Origin: Saccharomycopsis phalli
Taxonomy: Eukaryota; Ascomycota; Saccharomycetes; Ascoideales; Saccharomycopsidaceae
Reading direction: 5' to 3'
Assembly (NCBI GenBank): GCA_020342235.1
Contig: CP073213.1
Coordinates: 33,501 to 97,500, forward strand
DNA length: 64,000 bases
The position numbers and the translations under genes were made by a program. This document shows, in pieces, positions 50,405 to 60,600 of the stretch. The notes beneath the pieces were generated by a model that worked only from the letters and a program-made list of their open reading frames with translations, made no database searches and was not told the DNA's origin. The first letter of the stretch is position 1, and each line of letters opens with the position of its first letter.

Positions 50405-51868
50405 ATGGGATCCGAGTTTGCCAATAACCTTGGCTGGAGCTTTATCCAAACCTACTACAACTTTTTTTCCACCCAGCCTGCCGAGACTTTTAAATTGTAC
50501 TCCCCAAATGCACTGGTCAGCCACGACGATTTGAACCAGTTTCTCCTCAGCGAGGTGCCGCAAAGACGCGATATCACTGCCAATGGCACTGAGGAAATCA
50601 AAAGCAAGATTTTTGCCGGGCATTCTAGCGAGGTTCCAGTCAAGGTCATGATCAGCCAGGCCGACATGCAGACTTTGAACACTGCTGACGATTGCAAGAC
50701 GATTATGATTGTGGTGATGGGCGAGGTGGCAAAAGGCGAGAGTGCGGCGTTTGCGTTTGTGCAAACCTTTATTATCAATCCGAGTGCCAAAAACGCCAAT
50801 GTATACGATATCACCAACGATGTGTTGCGTTTTGTGCCGCTAGACGACGGGAAGGATGAGACGGCTGAGCGGGAGGGAGAGGGGAAGGAGGGAGAGGATC
50901 TTGAGAGGGTCAAAGTGGTTGATGCTGAAGAGGTTGAAGCTGAAAAGGTTGAAAAGGTTGAAAAGGTTGAAAAGGTTGAAAATGAAAAGGTTGAAATTGA
51001 AAAGGTTGAAAATGAAACAGTTGATGCTGAAAAGGTTGAAAAGACTGATGAGAAGGCCAATGGTGAAAAGGCTGAAAAGGTTGCTGAAAAGGCCGAAAAG
51101 ACTGAAAAGGCCGAAAAGACTGAAAAGGTTGAAAAGGTTGAAAAGGCCAATGGTGAAAAGGCTGAAAAAACCGATTCCAGCAAGCGTGATGAAAAGTCCA
51201 AAAAGACCGGCAAGATCGAGGAAAATGGCGAAAGAGATGTCAAGGCCAAAAAGTCCGACAAACCTGAAAAGGAAAAGCAAAAGCAAAAAGCAAAGCCAGT
51301 GGCCACTTCTTGGGCCGCCAGAGTCGCTAAAAACACCGTCAGTGAGCCAAAACCAGCAAAAGACCAAGTGTCCGAGCCAATGCCTGAGCCAAAGTCTGAG
51401 TCCAAGTCTGAGTCTAAACCTGAGTCCAAATCCGAGCCAAAGTCCGAACCAAAGTCCGAACCAAAGCCAAAGGCCAACGGCAAAGCCAGTGAGACCGATT
51501 CCGACGGGTTTGACGTAGTCAAGACCAAAAAGGTCAAGAAAACTAACCGCGAAGAATTCTACCCAATCTACATTCGGGGACTCAGCCAAAAGATCACGGA
51601 AAAGGAGTTGGTGGACGAGTTGGAACTGCGTTTTGGCAAGGTCAATGCGTGCACTGTAAAGAACTACGTTGCTTTGGTGGACTTTAAAACCGGCAAGGGC
51701 CAAGAATTGGCATTGAAGGCCAAGTCGCTTAATATCGCTGGGAAGTTGGAAGTCAGTTTGGAGCCACGGACCAAGAAAGATGACAAGAAGAAGGACAAGG
51801 CCAATGGGAAGAAGTTTGTTAATAGAAAAAATGGGCCAAAGGGTACCAAGAAGAAGGAGAAGGAGTAG
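50405..51868 (+). CDS. BRE5: NTF2/RRM protein BRE5 (G3BP family)
   Basis: A 487-residue protein with the G3BP/Bre5 layout. The N-terminal NTF2-like domain (about 1-135) starts GSEFANNLGWSFIQTYYNFF and includes LYSPNALVSHDDL, EIKSKIFAG and AAFAFVQTFIINP. In yeast, Bre5 partners the deubiquitinase Ubp3. A long Lys/Glu-rich low-complexity region (about 150-380) is built from KVEKVEK, KAEKTEK and KSEPKSEPKSEP repeats. A C-terminal RRM (about 385-460) has FYPIYIRGLSQKITEKEL and VALVDFKTGKG, followed by a basic tail. I chose ATG 50405 because the NTF2 domain normally starts at the first residues. An upstream in-frame ATG (50279) would add 42 residues including a hydrophobic run unlike the family. 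The repeats arise from a 12-18-bp DNA periodicity. Confidence 0.88.
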   Translation: MGSEFANNLGWSFIQTYYNFFSTQPAETFKLYSPNALVSHDDLNQFLLSEVPQRRDITANGTEEIKSKIFAGHSSEVPVKVMISQADMQTLNTADDCKTIMIVVMGEVAKGESAAFAFVQTFIINPSAKNANVYDITNDVLRFVPLDDGKDETAEREGEGKEGEDLERVKVVDAEEVEAEKVEKVEKVEKVENEKVEIEKVENETVDAEKVEKTDEKANGEKAEKVAEKAEKTEKAEKTEKVEKVEKANGEKAEKTDSSKRDEKSKKTGKIEENGERDVKAKKSDKPEKEKQKQKAKPVATSWAARVAKNTVSEPKPAKDQVSEPMPEPKSESKSESKPESKSEPKSEPKSEPKPKANGKASETDSDGFDVVKTKKVKKTNREEFYPIYIRGLSQKITEKELVDELELRFGKVNACTVKNYVALVDFKTGKGQELALKAKSLNIAGKLEVSLEPRTKKDDKKKDKANGKKFVNRKNGPKGTKKKEKE

Positions 51869-52132
51869 AGTATGTTACCAGTATATAGAGTGTTGAAGCA
51901 AGTTGGCATTGAATGTGTAGATTGTATGTATACACCAGATCGGCGGGTCAGACCGCGCACACGAGCCAAGGCTCAGAAATGGGCCAAAATTCGGACTCAA
52001 GCCATGGGAAATCGAAACAAGGTGACCCACTTTTCAATTTGATAAACTAAATTGCGCATCAAGTATCTTAGATTCAACTTGCGACAGTGTTATAATAATC
52101 AGGGCCGCATGGGCTGATCGGATGCGCATAAA

Positions 52133-52190
52133 CACGTGACATCGAACATTCTAGTATTCACTAGAATAAGCAACCATTGACATATATAAG
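52133..52190 (+). promoter_or_regulatory. HSP104 promoter: CACGTG, heat-shock-element-like repeats and TATA box
   Basis: CACGTG (52133-52138) is followed by GAACATTC (52144-52151) and TTCACTAGAA (52157-52166). ATTCTAGT and ACTAGAAT form an 8-bp inverted repeat around them. These GAA/TTC units fit a gapped heat-shock element. TATATAAG at 52183-52190 lies 53 bp before the ATG. Confidence 0.65.
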
Positions 52191-52242
52191 CACGTCAACC
52201 CCCCTTTGGGTTTTGTACCAGGAAAAACATTCAACAAAAGAA

Positions 52243-54921
52243 ATGGAAGAGTCAAAGTTTACAGACAATGCATTGAGCATCATTACCAATGCACAGAATC
52301 TTGCCAAGCAGCAGAGCAACACTCAGATCTTGCCCTTGCATTTGCTTGGTGCGTTTGCTTCGCCAGAGGGCAACGATGAACCATACCTCAAGACAATTGT
52401 GGAGCGTGCGCGCTACGACTGGCAAACTTTACACCGGGCAATTAACCAGCATCTTGTTCGGTTACCTTCTCAAAGCCCCACTCCACCTGAGATTGGCATC
52501 TCGTATGCCACTAAGGAGGTGATTGAAAAGGCAGAGAAGTACATGAAGACACAAAAAGATAGTTACATTGCGCAGGACCACTTGTTGCTTGGGTTGTTGG
52601 ACGACGCATCAACCAAGCAGTTGTTAAAGGAGACGCAGGTTAATGGCGAGAGTTTGCGGACGCAGGTCCTTGAACTCCGTGGTAACCGCCGCATCGACTC
52701 GCGCAATGCAGATACGTCGCAAAAGTATGAGTTTTTATCAAAGTATGCCATTGAGGTCACCGAGCAGGCGCGGCAGGGTAAATTGGACCCGGTTATTGGC
52801 CGGGAGGAAGAGATTCGGCGCACAATCAGGGTACTAGCCCGGCGCACAAAGTCGAACCCGGTTCTTATCGGAGACCCGGGGGTAGGAAAGACCTCGATTG
52901 TCGAGGGTGTCGCCCAGCGCATTATTGATGGTGACGTGCCAAACATTTTGGCAGGCTGCAAATTGTTTGCCTTGGACATTACCTCGCTTAAAGCCGGGGC
53001 AAAATACAAGGGTGAGTTCGAGGAGCGGGTCCAGGGGGTGTTGAAGGAAATTGAAGAGTCCTCGGACATGATCATCTTATTTATTGATGAGATACACATG
53101 TTGATGGGCGATGGTACCTCGGACGCAGCAAACTTATTGAAGCCAATGTTGGCGCGCGGTACGTTGCATTGCATTGGCGCTACCACCGTGACCGAGTACC
53201 GGAAGTATGTCGAGAAGGATGGGGCGTTTGAGCGTCGGTTCCAAAAAATCGATGTCCGCGAGCCGACGATTCGCGAAGCCACCGCGATCTTGCGGGGATT
53301 GGCGCCGAAATACGAGATTCACCACGGAGTTCGGATCCTCGATTCGGCGTTGGTGACCGCGGCACAGTTGGCAAAACGGTACTTGACCTACCGGAAGTTG
53401 CCCGACTCGGCAGTCGACTTGATTGACGAAAGTGCTGCAACCGTTGCGGTTGCACGTGATTCGAAGCCGGAGGAGCTTGACTCGAAGGAGCGGGAGTTGC
53501 AGCTTTTGGAGGTCGAAATTCAGGCGTTGGAGCGCGATCTGAAGACCGACAAGTCGACAGAAGAGCGACTTGAGCAGGCACGGCAGCGCAAGGCGTCGTT
53601 GGAGGACGAGCTCCGGCCATTGCGCGAACGGTTCAACCAGGAACGAGCCGGCCACGAGGAGTTGACCGAGGCCAAGCGGAAGTTGGACGAATTGGAGACC
53701 AAGGCGATTGATGCAGAGCGGCGCCGGGATACGCAGATGTCGGCCGATTTGCGGTACTTTGCCATTCCGGACATTGAGCAGAAGATCCGGGAGTTGGAGA
53801 AGAAGGTTGCCGAAGAGGAAACCGGAGAGGGCGACAAGTTGATTCAGTATGTGGTTGGAAGTGAGCAGGTTGCGGAAACCGCTGCCCGGTTGACGGGAAT
53901 TCCGGTCTCGAAACTCTCGCAGGCCGAGAACGACAAATTGATCAACATGGAAGCACTGTTGGGGTCCCAGGTCGTGGGCCAGAATGCTGCTGTGAAGGCT
54001 GTGTCGAACGGAATCCGATTGGCGCGGTCTGGGCTTGCGAATCCGAACCAGCCCGCCTCGTTTTTGTTCTTGGGGTTGTCCGGTTCCGGTAAAACCGAGT
54101 TGGCCAAGAAGTTGGCCGGATTTTTGTTTAGCGACGAGAAGGCAATGATCCGTATCGACTGTTCTGAATTGAGCGACAAGTGGTCGTCGTCGAAGTTATT
54201 AGGCAGTGCTCCGGGATACGTGGGGTATGAAGAAGGTGGAATCTTGACCAACGCATTGGCCAGACAACCATACTCGGTAGTGTTGTTTGATGAGATTGAA
54301 AAAGCCGCGCCTGAGGTGTTGACGGTGTTATTGCAATTGTTGGACGATGGGCGGATCACGTCGTCGGCCGGTAAGACGGTTGACGGATCGAATGCGATTA
54401 TCATCATGACCTCGAATTTGGGAGCTGAATTGATTGCCGCCAGTCCGTTGTCGGTGCCTAGTACGGAGATCAAGGAGAAGATCTTTGGCATTGTCAAGAC
54501 GCATTTCCGGCCGGAGTTTCTCAACCGGATCTCAGAGACGGTCGTGTTCAACAAGTTGTCCAAGAACGCCATATCCAAGATTGTGGAGATCCGCTTGAAG
54601 GAAATCGAGCGCCGGTTTGCTTCCAACAACAAGAACATCGTGTTGAAGGTGAGCCCAGGTGCCATGAGCTGGTTGTGTGAAAACGGATACTCCAGTGATC
54701 TTGGTGCCCGGCCTCTTAATCGGTTAATCCAGGGCGAGATTTTGAACCGCTTGGCGATTTTGATTCTCAAGAAGCAAGTGTTGGACAACGAGGAAGTTGC
54801 GGTTGAGGTCAATGGCAGTGGTGACGGGTTGGAGGTTGTTCCTAACCATGAAAGTGAGGGAGGAATGGAGGTTGACTCGAATGACTGGGACGAGGATGCT
54901 GATGATGTTGAATTGGATTAG
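52243..54921 (+). CDS. HSP104: Hsp104 disaggregase (ClpB family)
   Basis: An 892-residue hexameric AAA+ chaperone that extracts proteins from aggregates and maintains yeast prions, cytosol and nucleus. Domains in order: N-terminal Clp repeat domain (1-150; KFTDNALSIITNAQNLA, AQDHLLLGLL), NBD1 with Walker A GDPGVGKTS (about 210-218) and Walker B ILFIDEIHML, coiled-coil middle domain (about 410-530; EVEIQALERDLKTD-like), and NBD2 with Walker A GLSGSGKTE (about 612-620), Walker B VVLFDEIEKA and sensor GARPLNRLIQ. The acidic tail, ending DDVELD, resembles the TPR-cochaperone-binding tail of yeast Hsp104. The start is ATG 52243 (MEESKFTDN). CTG occurs where the family has Leu (MEALLGSQVVGQ), consistent with the standard code. 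Confidence 0.98.
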   Translation: MEESKFTDNALSIITNAQNLAKQQSNTQILPLHLLGAFASPEGNDEPYLKTIVERARYDWQTLHRAINQHLVRLPSQSPTPPEIGISYATKEVIEKAEKYMKTQKDSYIAQDHLLLGLLDDASTKQLLKETQVNGESLRTQVLELRGNRRIDSRNADTSQKYEFLSKYAIEVTEQARQGKLDPVIGREEEIRRTIRVLARRTKSNPVLIGDPGVGKTSIVEGVAQRIIDGDVPNILAGCKLFALDITSLKAGAKYKGEFEERVQGVLKEIEESSDMIILFIDEIHMLMGDGTSDAANLLKPMLARGTLHCIGATTVTEYRKYVEKDGAFERRFQKIDVREPTIREATAILRGLAPKYEIHHGVRILDSALVTAAQLAKRYLTYRKLPDSAVDLIDESAATVAVARDSKPEELDSKERELQLLEVEIQALERDLKTDKSTEERLEQARQRKASLEDELRPLRERFNQERAGHEELTEAKRKLDELETKAIDAERRRDTQMSADLRYFAIPDIEQKIRELEKKVAEEETGEGDKLIQYVVGSEQVAETAARLTGIPVSKLSQAENDKLINMEALLGSQVVGQNAAVKAVSNGIRLARSGLANPNQPASFLFLGLSGSGKTELAKKLAGFLFSDEKAMIRIDCSELSDKWSSSKLLGSAPGYVGYEEGGILTNALARQPYSVVLFDEIEKAAPEVLTVLLQLLDDGRITSSAGKTVDGSNAIIIMTSNLGAELIAASPLSVPSTEIKEKIFGIVKTHFRPEFLNRISETVVFNKLSKNAISKIVEIRLKEIERRFASNNKNIVLKVSPGAMSWLCENGYSSDLGARPLNRLIQGEILNRLAILILKKQVLDNEEVAVEVNGSGDGLEVVPNHESEGGMEVDSNDWDEDADDVELD

Positions 54922-55499
54922 ATTTAATAAATGTATTTGTGATGGTATTGTAGGGATGGCTCCGTGTATATGTCTGTAATTGAAGCTGGCAAGTGTATGA
55001 CCAGGAGATGAATTGCCGGCGAGGTGTGGAATTGTAAGTCAAGGAGAATGTGAGGTAGAGTTGGCGGAGCTTTTTCATTACAAGGCTATTGTAATGAAAG
55101 AAGAGATTTAACTTGACTATAACTTCTTGACTCCGTTTATTATCCTTTTGTGATTTTCATCTTCCTCACGACTTTTTTGACTCATATGATAGTATGGCCT
55201 TCTACTCCATCGCTTGTCTCTGGGACAATAGTCTAGCAAGATCCATTTTCTCTCTACCAACTCGTATCTTAGTTACTATACCACGAGCACCATTATGAAT
55301 TCATAATTGGTTCACAGTTGAATGCTAAAATGTCCCTGATCAAAGACACTAGATTAATATTTATCCTGTACATATTTTCGTAGACACTGTAATAATAATA
55401 TTCATCTTGTATCTAAACGATCCCACTGAAACAAAGAAACATTTCTGTTTTAAAAGAAACTACACGGAAAAGGATAACCATGGAATGACAAGAACTCAT
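54922..55499. other. Intergenic, no gene seen
   Basis: AT-rich. No ORF, tRNA or repeat array is supported. Confidence 0.55.
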
Positions 55500-55914
55500 T
55501 GAATCCAATGAGATCCGACACCCGACTCATTACAAGACGCTACGCCAAGGATCAATTCAAGCGACTACTGAAAAGTCAAAATTACTACTTTCAAAAACCC
55601 TAGTTGGACCTAACCGAATACTCAACAAGATCAGCCAACTGCTCAGCGGCCAAAGCGCAGTTTCACACAAAACAAAGACTTTATTCAACGCATAGGCTAG
55701 CCCATAACGCAACAGATGCCAGGATACCGAGCCCTCTTGCCCTTTCGAGCCCAAGAACAGATACACAAAGAAATTACCAACACTATTATCAACACTAATG
55801 AAGTCTGTGTCTATTTTTCAGATAAGGCGAAGCTTAGCAATCTTATAGGATTCTACTCGTCTATACTAAACTGGTTTCCCTTTTTGCTACAGCACGTTAG
55901 GAGGGCTACAATAC

Positions 55915-55917
<3 letters not shown>
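55500..55917 (+). mobile_element. LINE-B fragment with ORF C terminus
   Basis: A broken frame contains PFRAQEQIHKEITN and FSDKAKLSNLIGFYSSIL, matching the minus-strand LINE-B at 23526-23641. Similarity continues into the 3' UTR (CAGCACGTTAGGAGGGCTAC) and is cut off where the trinucleotide run begins. The left boundary is approximate; the upstream sequence has stops in all frames. Confidence 0.65.
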
Positions 55918-55987
<70 letters not shown>

Positions 55988-55988
55988 T
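55918..55988. repeat. (AAT)n microsatellite
   Basis: More than twenty uninterrupted AAT units. On the minus strand this is the (ATT)n tail of the adjacent LINE-A copy. Confidence 0.97.
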
Positions 55989-56372
55989 TTATTTTTGTAT
56001 TTAGCTATATATTGTCTCCGGCAATACGGTGATTCGACAGATATATTTTCACTCAGGAACATCCTGAGGCAGCATTGCTGTTGAAGAAAACCCTTTGTCA
56101 ACCCTCATTTGGTTGCTTGGGATTAAAAACTTCAATGGGGGGCATTCATGTTGTTGGTACTTAGTGCTTGAATTGATTATGTGAGAAGCCTGGTCACTCT
56201 TGTTGTCGAATGTGACCGCTAAATCTCATAATGTGTTGGAGGAATCATATTCGAACACGTTCTGGTAGAACTCAATGAGTTTGCGGACTGATTTTTGGTT
56301 GGCAAACACTTTTCCAAGCGTATTGCGTATGCCATGAGTGAAATCTAGTATGTCATCAATGCGTGATAGAAA
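55989..56372 (-). mobile_element. LINE-A, 5'-truncated copy
   Basis: On the minus strand it starts inside the ORF (corresponding to CTATCACGCATTGATGAC), runs through the ORF end (NVFEYDSSNTL-like) and the whole 3' UTR with the hairpin CTCAGGAACATCCTGAG (56052-56068), and ends in (ATT)n. It is very similar to the plus-strand copy at 49260-49655, so it is among the youngest copies. Confidence 0.82.
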
Positions 56373-56599
56373 AGATCTATACATTCCCACAATGCTTCAA
56401 CCAGCTCGATTTGAGTGCTAGATTACAACTGGCTCTTGTCATAACATCTACACGTTACATATTCACAAGTTCAAGTCGAAAGTTTTTGTTGAGGTTGAGA
56501 ACCACAAGTAAGACACTTATAACGGAGAAACAATTCTACGCTGAAATGTACTCACTGAGCAATACAACTAAGCGGTTATGCTGTTGTCTTGATCAGTGA
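56373..56599. other. Unassigned spacer between transposon relics
   Basis: Weak similarity at 56450-56490 to the LINE-B 3' UTR (TTACATATTCACAAG). No gene. Confidence 0.4.
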
Positions 56600-56812
56600 A
56601 ACTAATAACAATAGGATCTTATAAGGGAATATTATCTCATATAAAGAGAGGATATTTCTGTAGTTCAAAAGGGAACAACTAAATCAATCCAATCATCACT
56701 ACCGTTCCGATTATTCAATTATAAAGGAACAAAACTCATCTATAATTAACTAAATATCTGAGTATAAGTGTGTAACGATGTCACACTCAGTGGACGAGGA
56801 TATAGACATGGA
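56600..56812 (+). mobile_element. LTR relic related to 48302-48647
   Basis: It shares a TATA-like CATATAAAGAGAGG, the ATAAAGGAACAAAAC block and a following ATGTC start (56777) with the element at 48302. It is diverged, and cut by LINE-B sequence after about a dozen codons. Confidence 0.4.
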
Positions 56813-56955
56813 CAGTTTTTTATCTCTGTCGCAGAGTTTTCTTTCGACTACTATATAGCAGCACCGTCCTTAATCGTAAACGGCAAAGTATAAATCTCCT
56901 CTGGGAGCCTATTATAGCTATAGACTTAAATAAATATTTTTATTATAACATCTAC
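56813..56955 (+). mobile_element. LINE-B 3' end
   Basis: AGTTTTTTATCTCTGTCGCAG through AGCAGCACCGTCCTTAATC and TATAGCTATAGACTTAAATAAATATT-type sequence matches the reverse of 23244-23375. Its A/T tail ends 30 bp from the stop codon of the broken host gene. Confidence 0.75.
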
Positions 56956-56982
56956 ACGTCTACAAGTTCCAGATACCATTTA

Positions 56983-57173
56983 TTAACTTTCCCAATCCTC
57001 CTGCAACACATTCTCATCATGTATTACGACAGCTGGAGTATCTTCAATCGAATTGGCATAATCAGAAAATAAATCAGCATAACTCTCATCACCACTAAAG
57101 ATGGGATTAGTATTTCCAATCGCCTTACTGTTCAAAGTCGGCACATTCAACGACTTGCTCTTCAATGTGGCAA
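56983..57173 (-). pseudogene. C-terminal part of a host gene split by two retroelements
   Basis: Encodes about 62 residues (ATLKSKSLNVPTLNSK... to ...VLQEDWES, stop at 56983), with no ATG start of its own. It is the missing 3' end of the gene that enters from the right edge (63164-64000). The last 10 bases before the LTR, AATGTGGCAA, belong to the 12-bp target duplication that recurs at 63219-63230. Acidic, polar, no recognised domain. Without transcription through the insertions it cannot be translated. Confidence 0.8.
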
Positions 57174-57613
57174 TGTAATAGTCAATATCCCAAATCGTCA
57201 GGATATTCAGTATTACCTCAATAAAGGTACTATTCCGAGGGGATAGAAGAAGCTTACAATAATGTTTGTTATAATAAGCTAAGATGGGATTTCTCCCAAA
57301 GTTCGTTAAGCTTATAGCAGGTTTCCCCGCTATTTATATTATTCTATATGGTAGAGGTGTTCCATCGACTTGCGTCTGGTGGAGACGTAAGAATCCTTTT
57401 CAGGACGGTCTAGACCTTCTTTTAGCCTTAATAGGAAAGAGCATGTCTGACCCTTGCTGTACGTAACTTGAAGACGTAACTTCGCAAGGCCTAGACCATG
57501 TTCAGAGGGAATGTTGTTCTTCATGTTGATCCTAGCATGTTGTATGCCTTCACGTGCCATTCACGTGTACCTTCTATACTCCAGAGGAGAGGTACCGGGG
57601 ATTGCCCGTTACA
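57174..57613 (-). repeat. 3' LTR
   Basis: 440 bp, TGTAAC...TTACA in element orientation. It contains the transcription end; short ORFs inside are identical to those in the other LTR. Confidence 0.96.
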
Positions 57614-57626
57614 GTTTCCCCCCCTG
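57614..57626 (-). other. Polypurine tract
   Basis: CAGGGGGGGAAAC on the minus strand directly abuts the 3' LTR, the expected primer for plus-strand DNA synthesis. Confidence 0.88.
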
Positions 57627-57647
57627 AAGCGTAGGTCGTCCCTTGAC

Positions 57648-60600
57648 CTACCAATCCCGTAAGGGTTCGAATTCTTCAAGGTCTTGGAGTAGATGATTCA
57701 TAAGCTTGTCTGAAATTTTCGCAATCCAACGCGCGGGAATCGTGACTGGGGTAGGTTTGTCCCTGTAGAGTACCACCGCATGGTGATCGCTGATTTCGAG
57801 AATTAACACAATCAGTTCTATGTTTTCCTCATACCAACTACCAGTTTCCGCAAGTTCCGTTGAGTAATACTTCCTTAAATTTTTCACATTGATTGTTAAT
57901 TTCTTTCTGGGACCTACCTGCACAACGTAGCTGTTTGGGTTGTCGGTAGGAGTCACACGGAACGGCCCAGTAAATGGGGCTTCAAATTTCTTTTCTCGTT
58001 CTGAGGACGTTGAAAGAGCCTTTCTTTGTAGTAAAGCTAATTCTCCGTCTTTGAAGGTCACATCGGTTCGATGCTTGTTCGTCTGATAACTCTGTCTAAT
58101 CTGAGCTTCAGCCATGTTCAGTTTAAGCCATTCCATATTTTTATCCTGTGCTTCCACGAACGCATTGCCAGCCACAATCTTTTTGTCATTGAAAAGTCTA
58201 GGTATATCGTAACCTACCACTATCTCCCAGTATCTTGGGTGATAGCCTAGATCTGCAAAGAAAGGAGATGTTTTAATAGATTCTTGATACTGGCTGTTGT
58301 ACGCGAACTGTGCCACTGGTAACATTCGGCACCACAGGTTTCCCTGTACCTTCTTGCACACTCTAAGCGCCTGTATCAAGTTGCGATTCATTCTTTCCGT
58401 TTGGCCATCGGTTTGGGGATGCGCACTGGTGGATAGTCGATGATCAATTCCCATTCTTTCTGTAACTGTCTTCCAGAAGTTGTTCACAAATAATATTCCT
58501 CGGTCCGATATTATCGACCTAGGTACTCCATGTTCACACACAATGTGCCTGAAAAATAATTCACCAAACTGTTCTGCTGTACACGTTTTCTTGCATGGAA
58601 TGAATTTCGCCCGCTTTGTAAGACGGTCGACCACGACCAATATACAATCGTAGCCTTCATCTTCAGGAAACCCTGAGATGAAATCCATAGAGAGATCTGC
58701 CCACCTAGCAATAGGGACTTCTAGCGGTTGAGCAAGCCCATTAGTTGCTTGATTGGAGGGCTTGATGGTTCGGCATGTTTCACATCTAAGTAGGTGTTTG
58801 CGTATAGAACGCTCCATTCCGGGCCAGTAAAAACCCAGCGACTGGATTTGCCGTACCATCTTATGAGGACCCATGTGAAGACTACCAGCAGCGTTGTTGT
58901 GGTACATGTGTATCATCTTGGTCTGCCACCTACCTCTGGGTAGACATACCTTGGAGTGATCCAACAGAGACGTGCGGAAAACCAACACGTCGTTGCCATT
59001 TAATTTTCTGGCCAGGTAAAAGTTCAATAGAGCTTTGTGTTCTTTCGGACACGGTGCCAGTTGAAATAAAACTTGATAGATTAATTTAAAATTGGGGTCT
59101 GCAAGATACTCTTCTTTTTCAATAGGTTGAGTACCAGGGTGCTTGGTCACCTCTGTGTATTGCAAAGAGCCTCCGGATCCTTCGTTAGAAGTTACTATCG
59201 CGCTGAGTACACAGCGACTTAACGCGTCGGCAGCTCCATTCAAATGACCCGCCTTGTAGTGGATCGTGTAATTGAAATTAGCAAGGTACTGAAGCCACCT
59301 GATCAACCGCGGGTTATCCTCGCTTTTCGACGAGTTTAAATATTTCAAAGAGTGATGGTCCGTGAAAATCTCAAACGGAGCCGATAAATAGTGTTTCCAC
59401 TGTCTCAAAGCTAAAACTATAGCTAGTAATTCCTTTTCCCGTACCGGATACCGGAGTTGGGCATTTTGAAGTTGTTTAGACATGTAGGCAACCACTCCTT
59501 TTGTGGTTCCATCATTATCAAATTGTTCAAGTACTGCTCCAGCCGTGAAGTTTGATGCATCGGCTGTGACTCGACACGTTAGTGCCGGGTCGAAAACAAT
59601 CAACGTAGGAGCTGTTGTTAATGCCTCCTTAAGAGTTTCTACCGCCGTCTCTTGGTCGTTAGACCACTGAACTTTATCGTTCGCAAACAAATGTAGGGGT
59701 CGCACAATTTCGGCAAATCCCCGAATGAACCGGCGATAATAACTTGCAAGTCCAACAAACGATCTCACTTGAGCTGGTGTTTTGACTAGATATCGTTTCA
59801 CTGACTCTATTTGCGAGTCCGTGACATGAATGCCCTTATCCGACACTTTATACCCAAGAAAGTCCATACTTTTGAGGTAGAACTGTGATTTCTTCAGGCT
59901 GACAATCAATCGAGCTTGCCGAAAGGTTTCTAATACCGTGCGTATGTGTCGTTTGTGGGACGCTTCGTCTGGCGAGAATATGAGCACATCATCAATATAG
60001 ACCACACAAAACTTTTCAAGCGGAAGTAGGAGCTTATTCATGACGGCCTGGAACGTCGCTGGTGCATTGCAAAGCCCAAATGGCATGACGTTCCAGCCAT
60101 ATTGTCCGAACGGCGTCACCATAGCAGTTTTGTGTTTATCATCTGGAGTTATTAAGATTTGATGATACCCGCTAACCAAGTCCAACTTAGAAAATATCTT
60201 AGCTCCATGTATGAGGTCCAACAAGTCTTCAATACGTGGGAGGGGGAACCGAGATTTTTCTGTAATTTCATTTAACCGTCTGTAATCCACACAAAGTCTT
60301 TTGCTTCCGTCCTTTTTCTTAACAAATAAAACCGGCGCTCCGTAGGGGGACGACGTGGGAAAAATTCGATTGCTCCGAATAAGTTCTTCAATTTGACTCT
60401 TCAATTCTGCTCGATTGTCCGGACTTAATCTGTAGTAGTTCTGATAACTAGGTTGACGTCCGGGGAGGATATGAATATGATGCATTACCTTCCTGAAAGA
60501 AGTGCCTCCAATCGGCAATTCATTACTGATTACATCGCTAAACTCCAGGAGAAGAGCTTTCACCCTAGAATCCCCTGTGGAAGCAGTCAGAACCAGATTG

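Noticed and set aside
50455-51703. Long minus-strand ORFs rich in Phe/Ser
   Set aside because: Antisense of the Lys/Glu repeats of BRE5.
53844-54812. 322-codon minus-strand ORF
   Set aside because: Antisense of HSP104.
57284-57560. Small ORFs duplicated at 62417-62693
   Set aside because: Both lie inside the two LTRs; they are LTR sequence, not genes.
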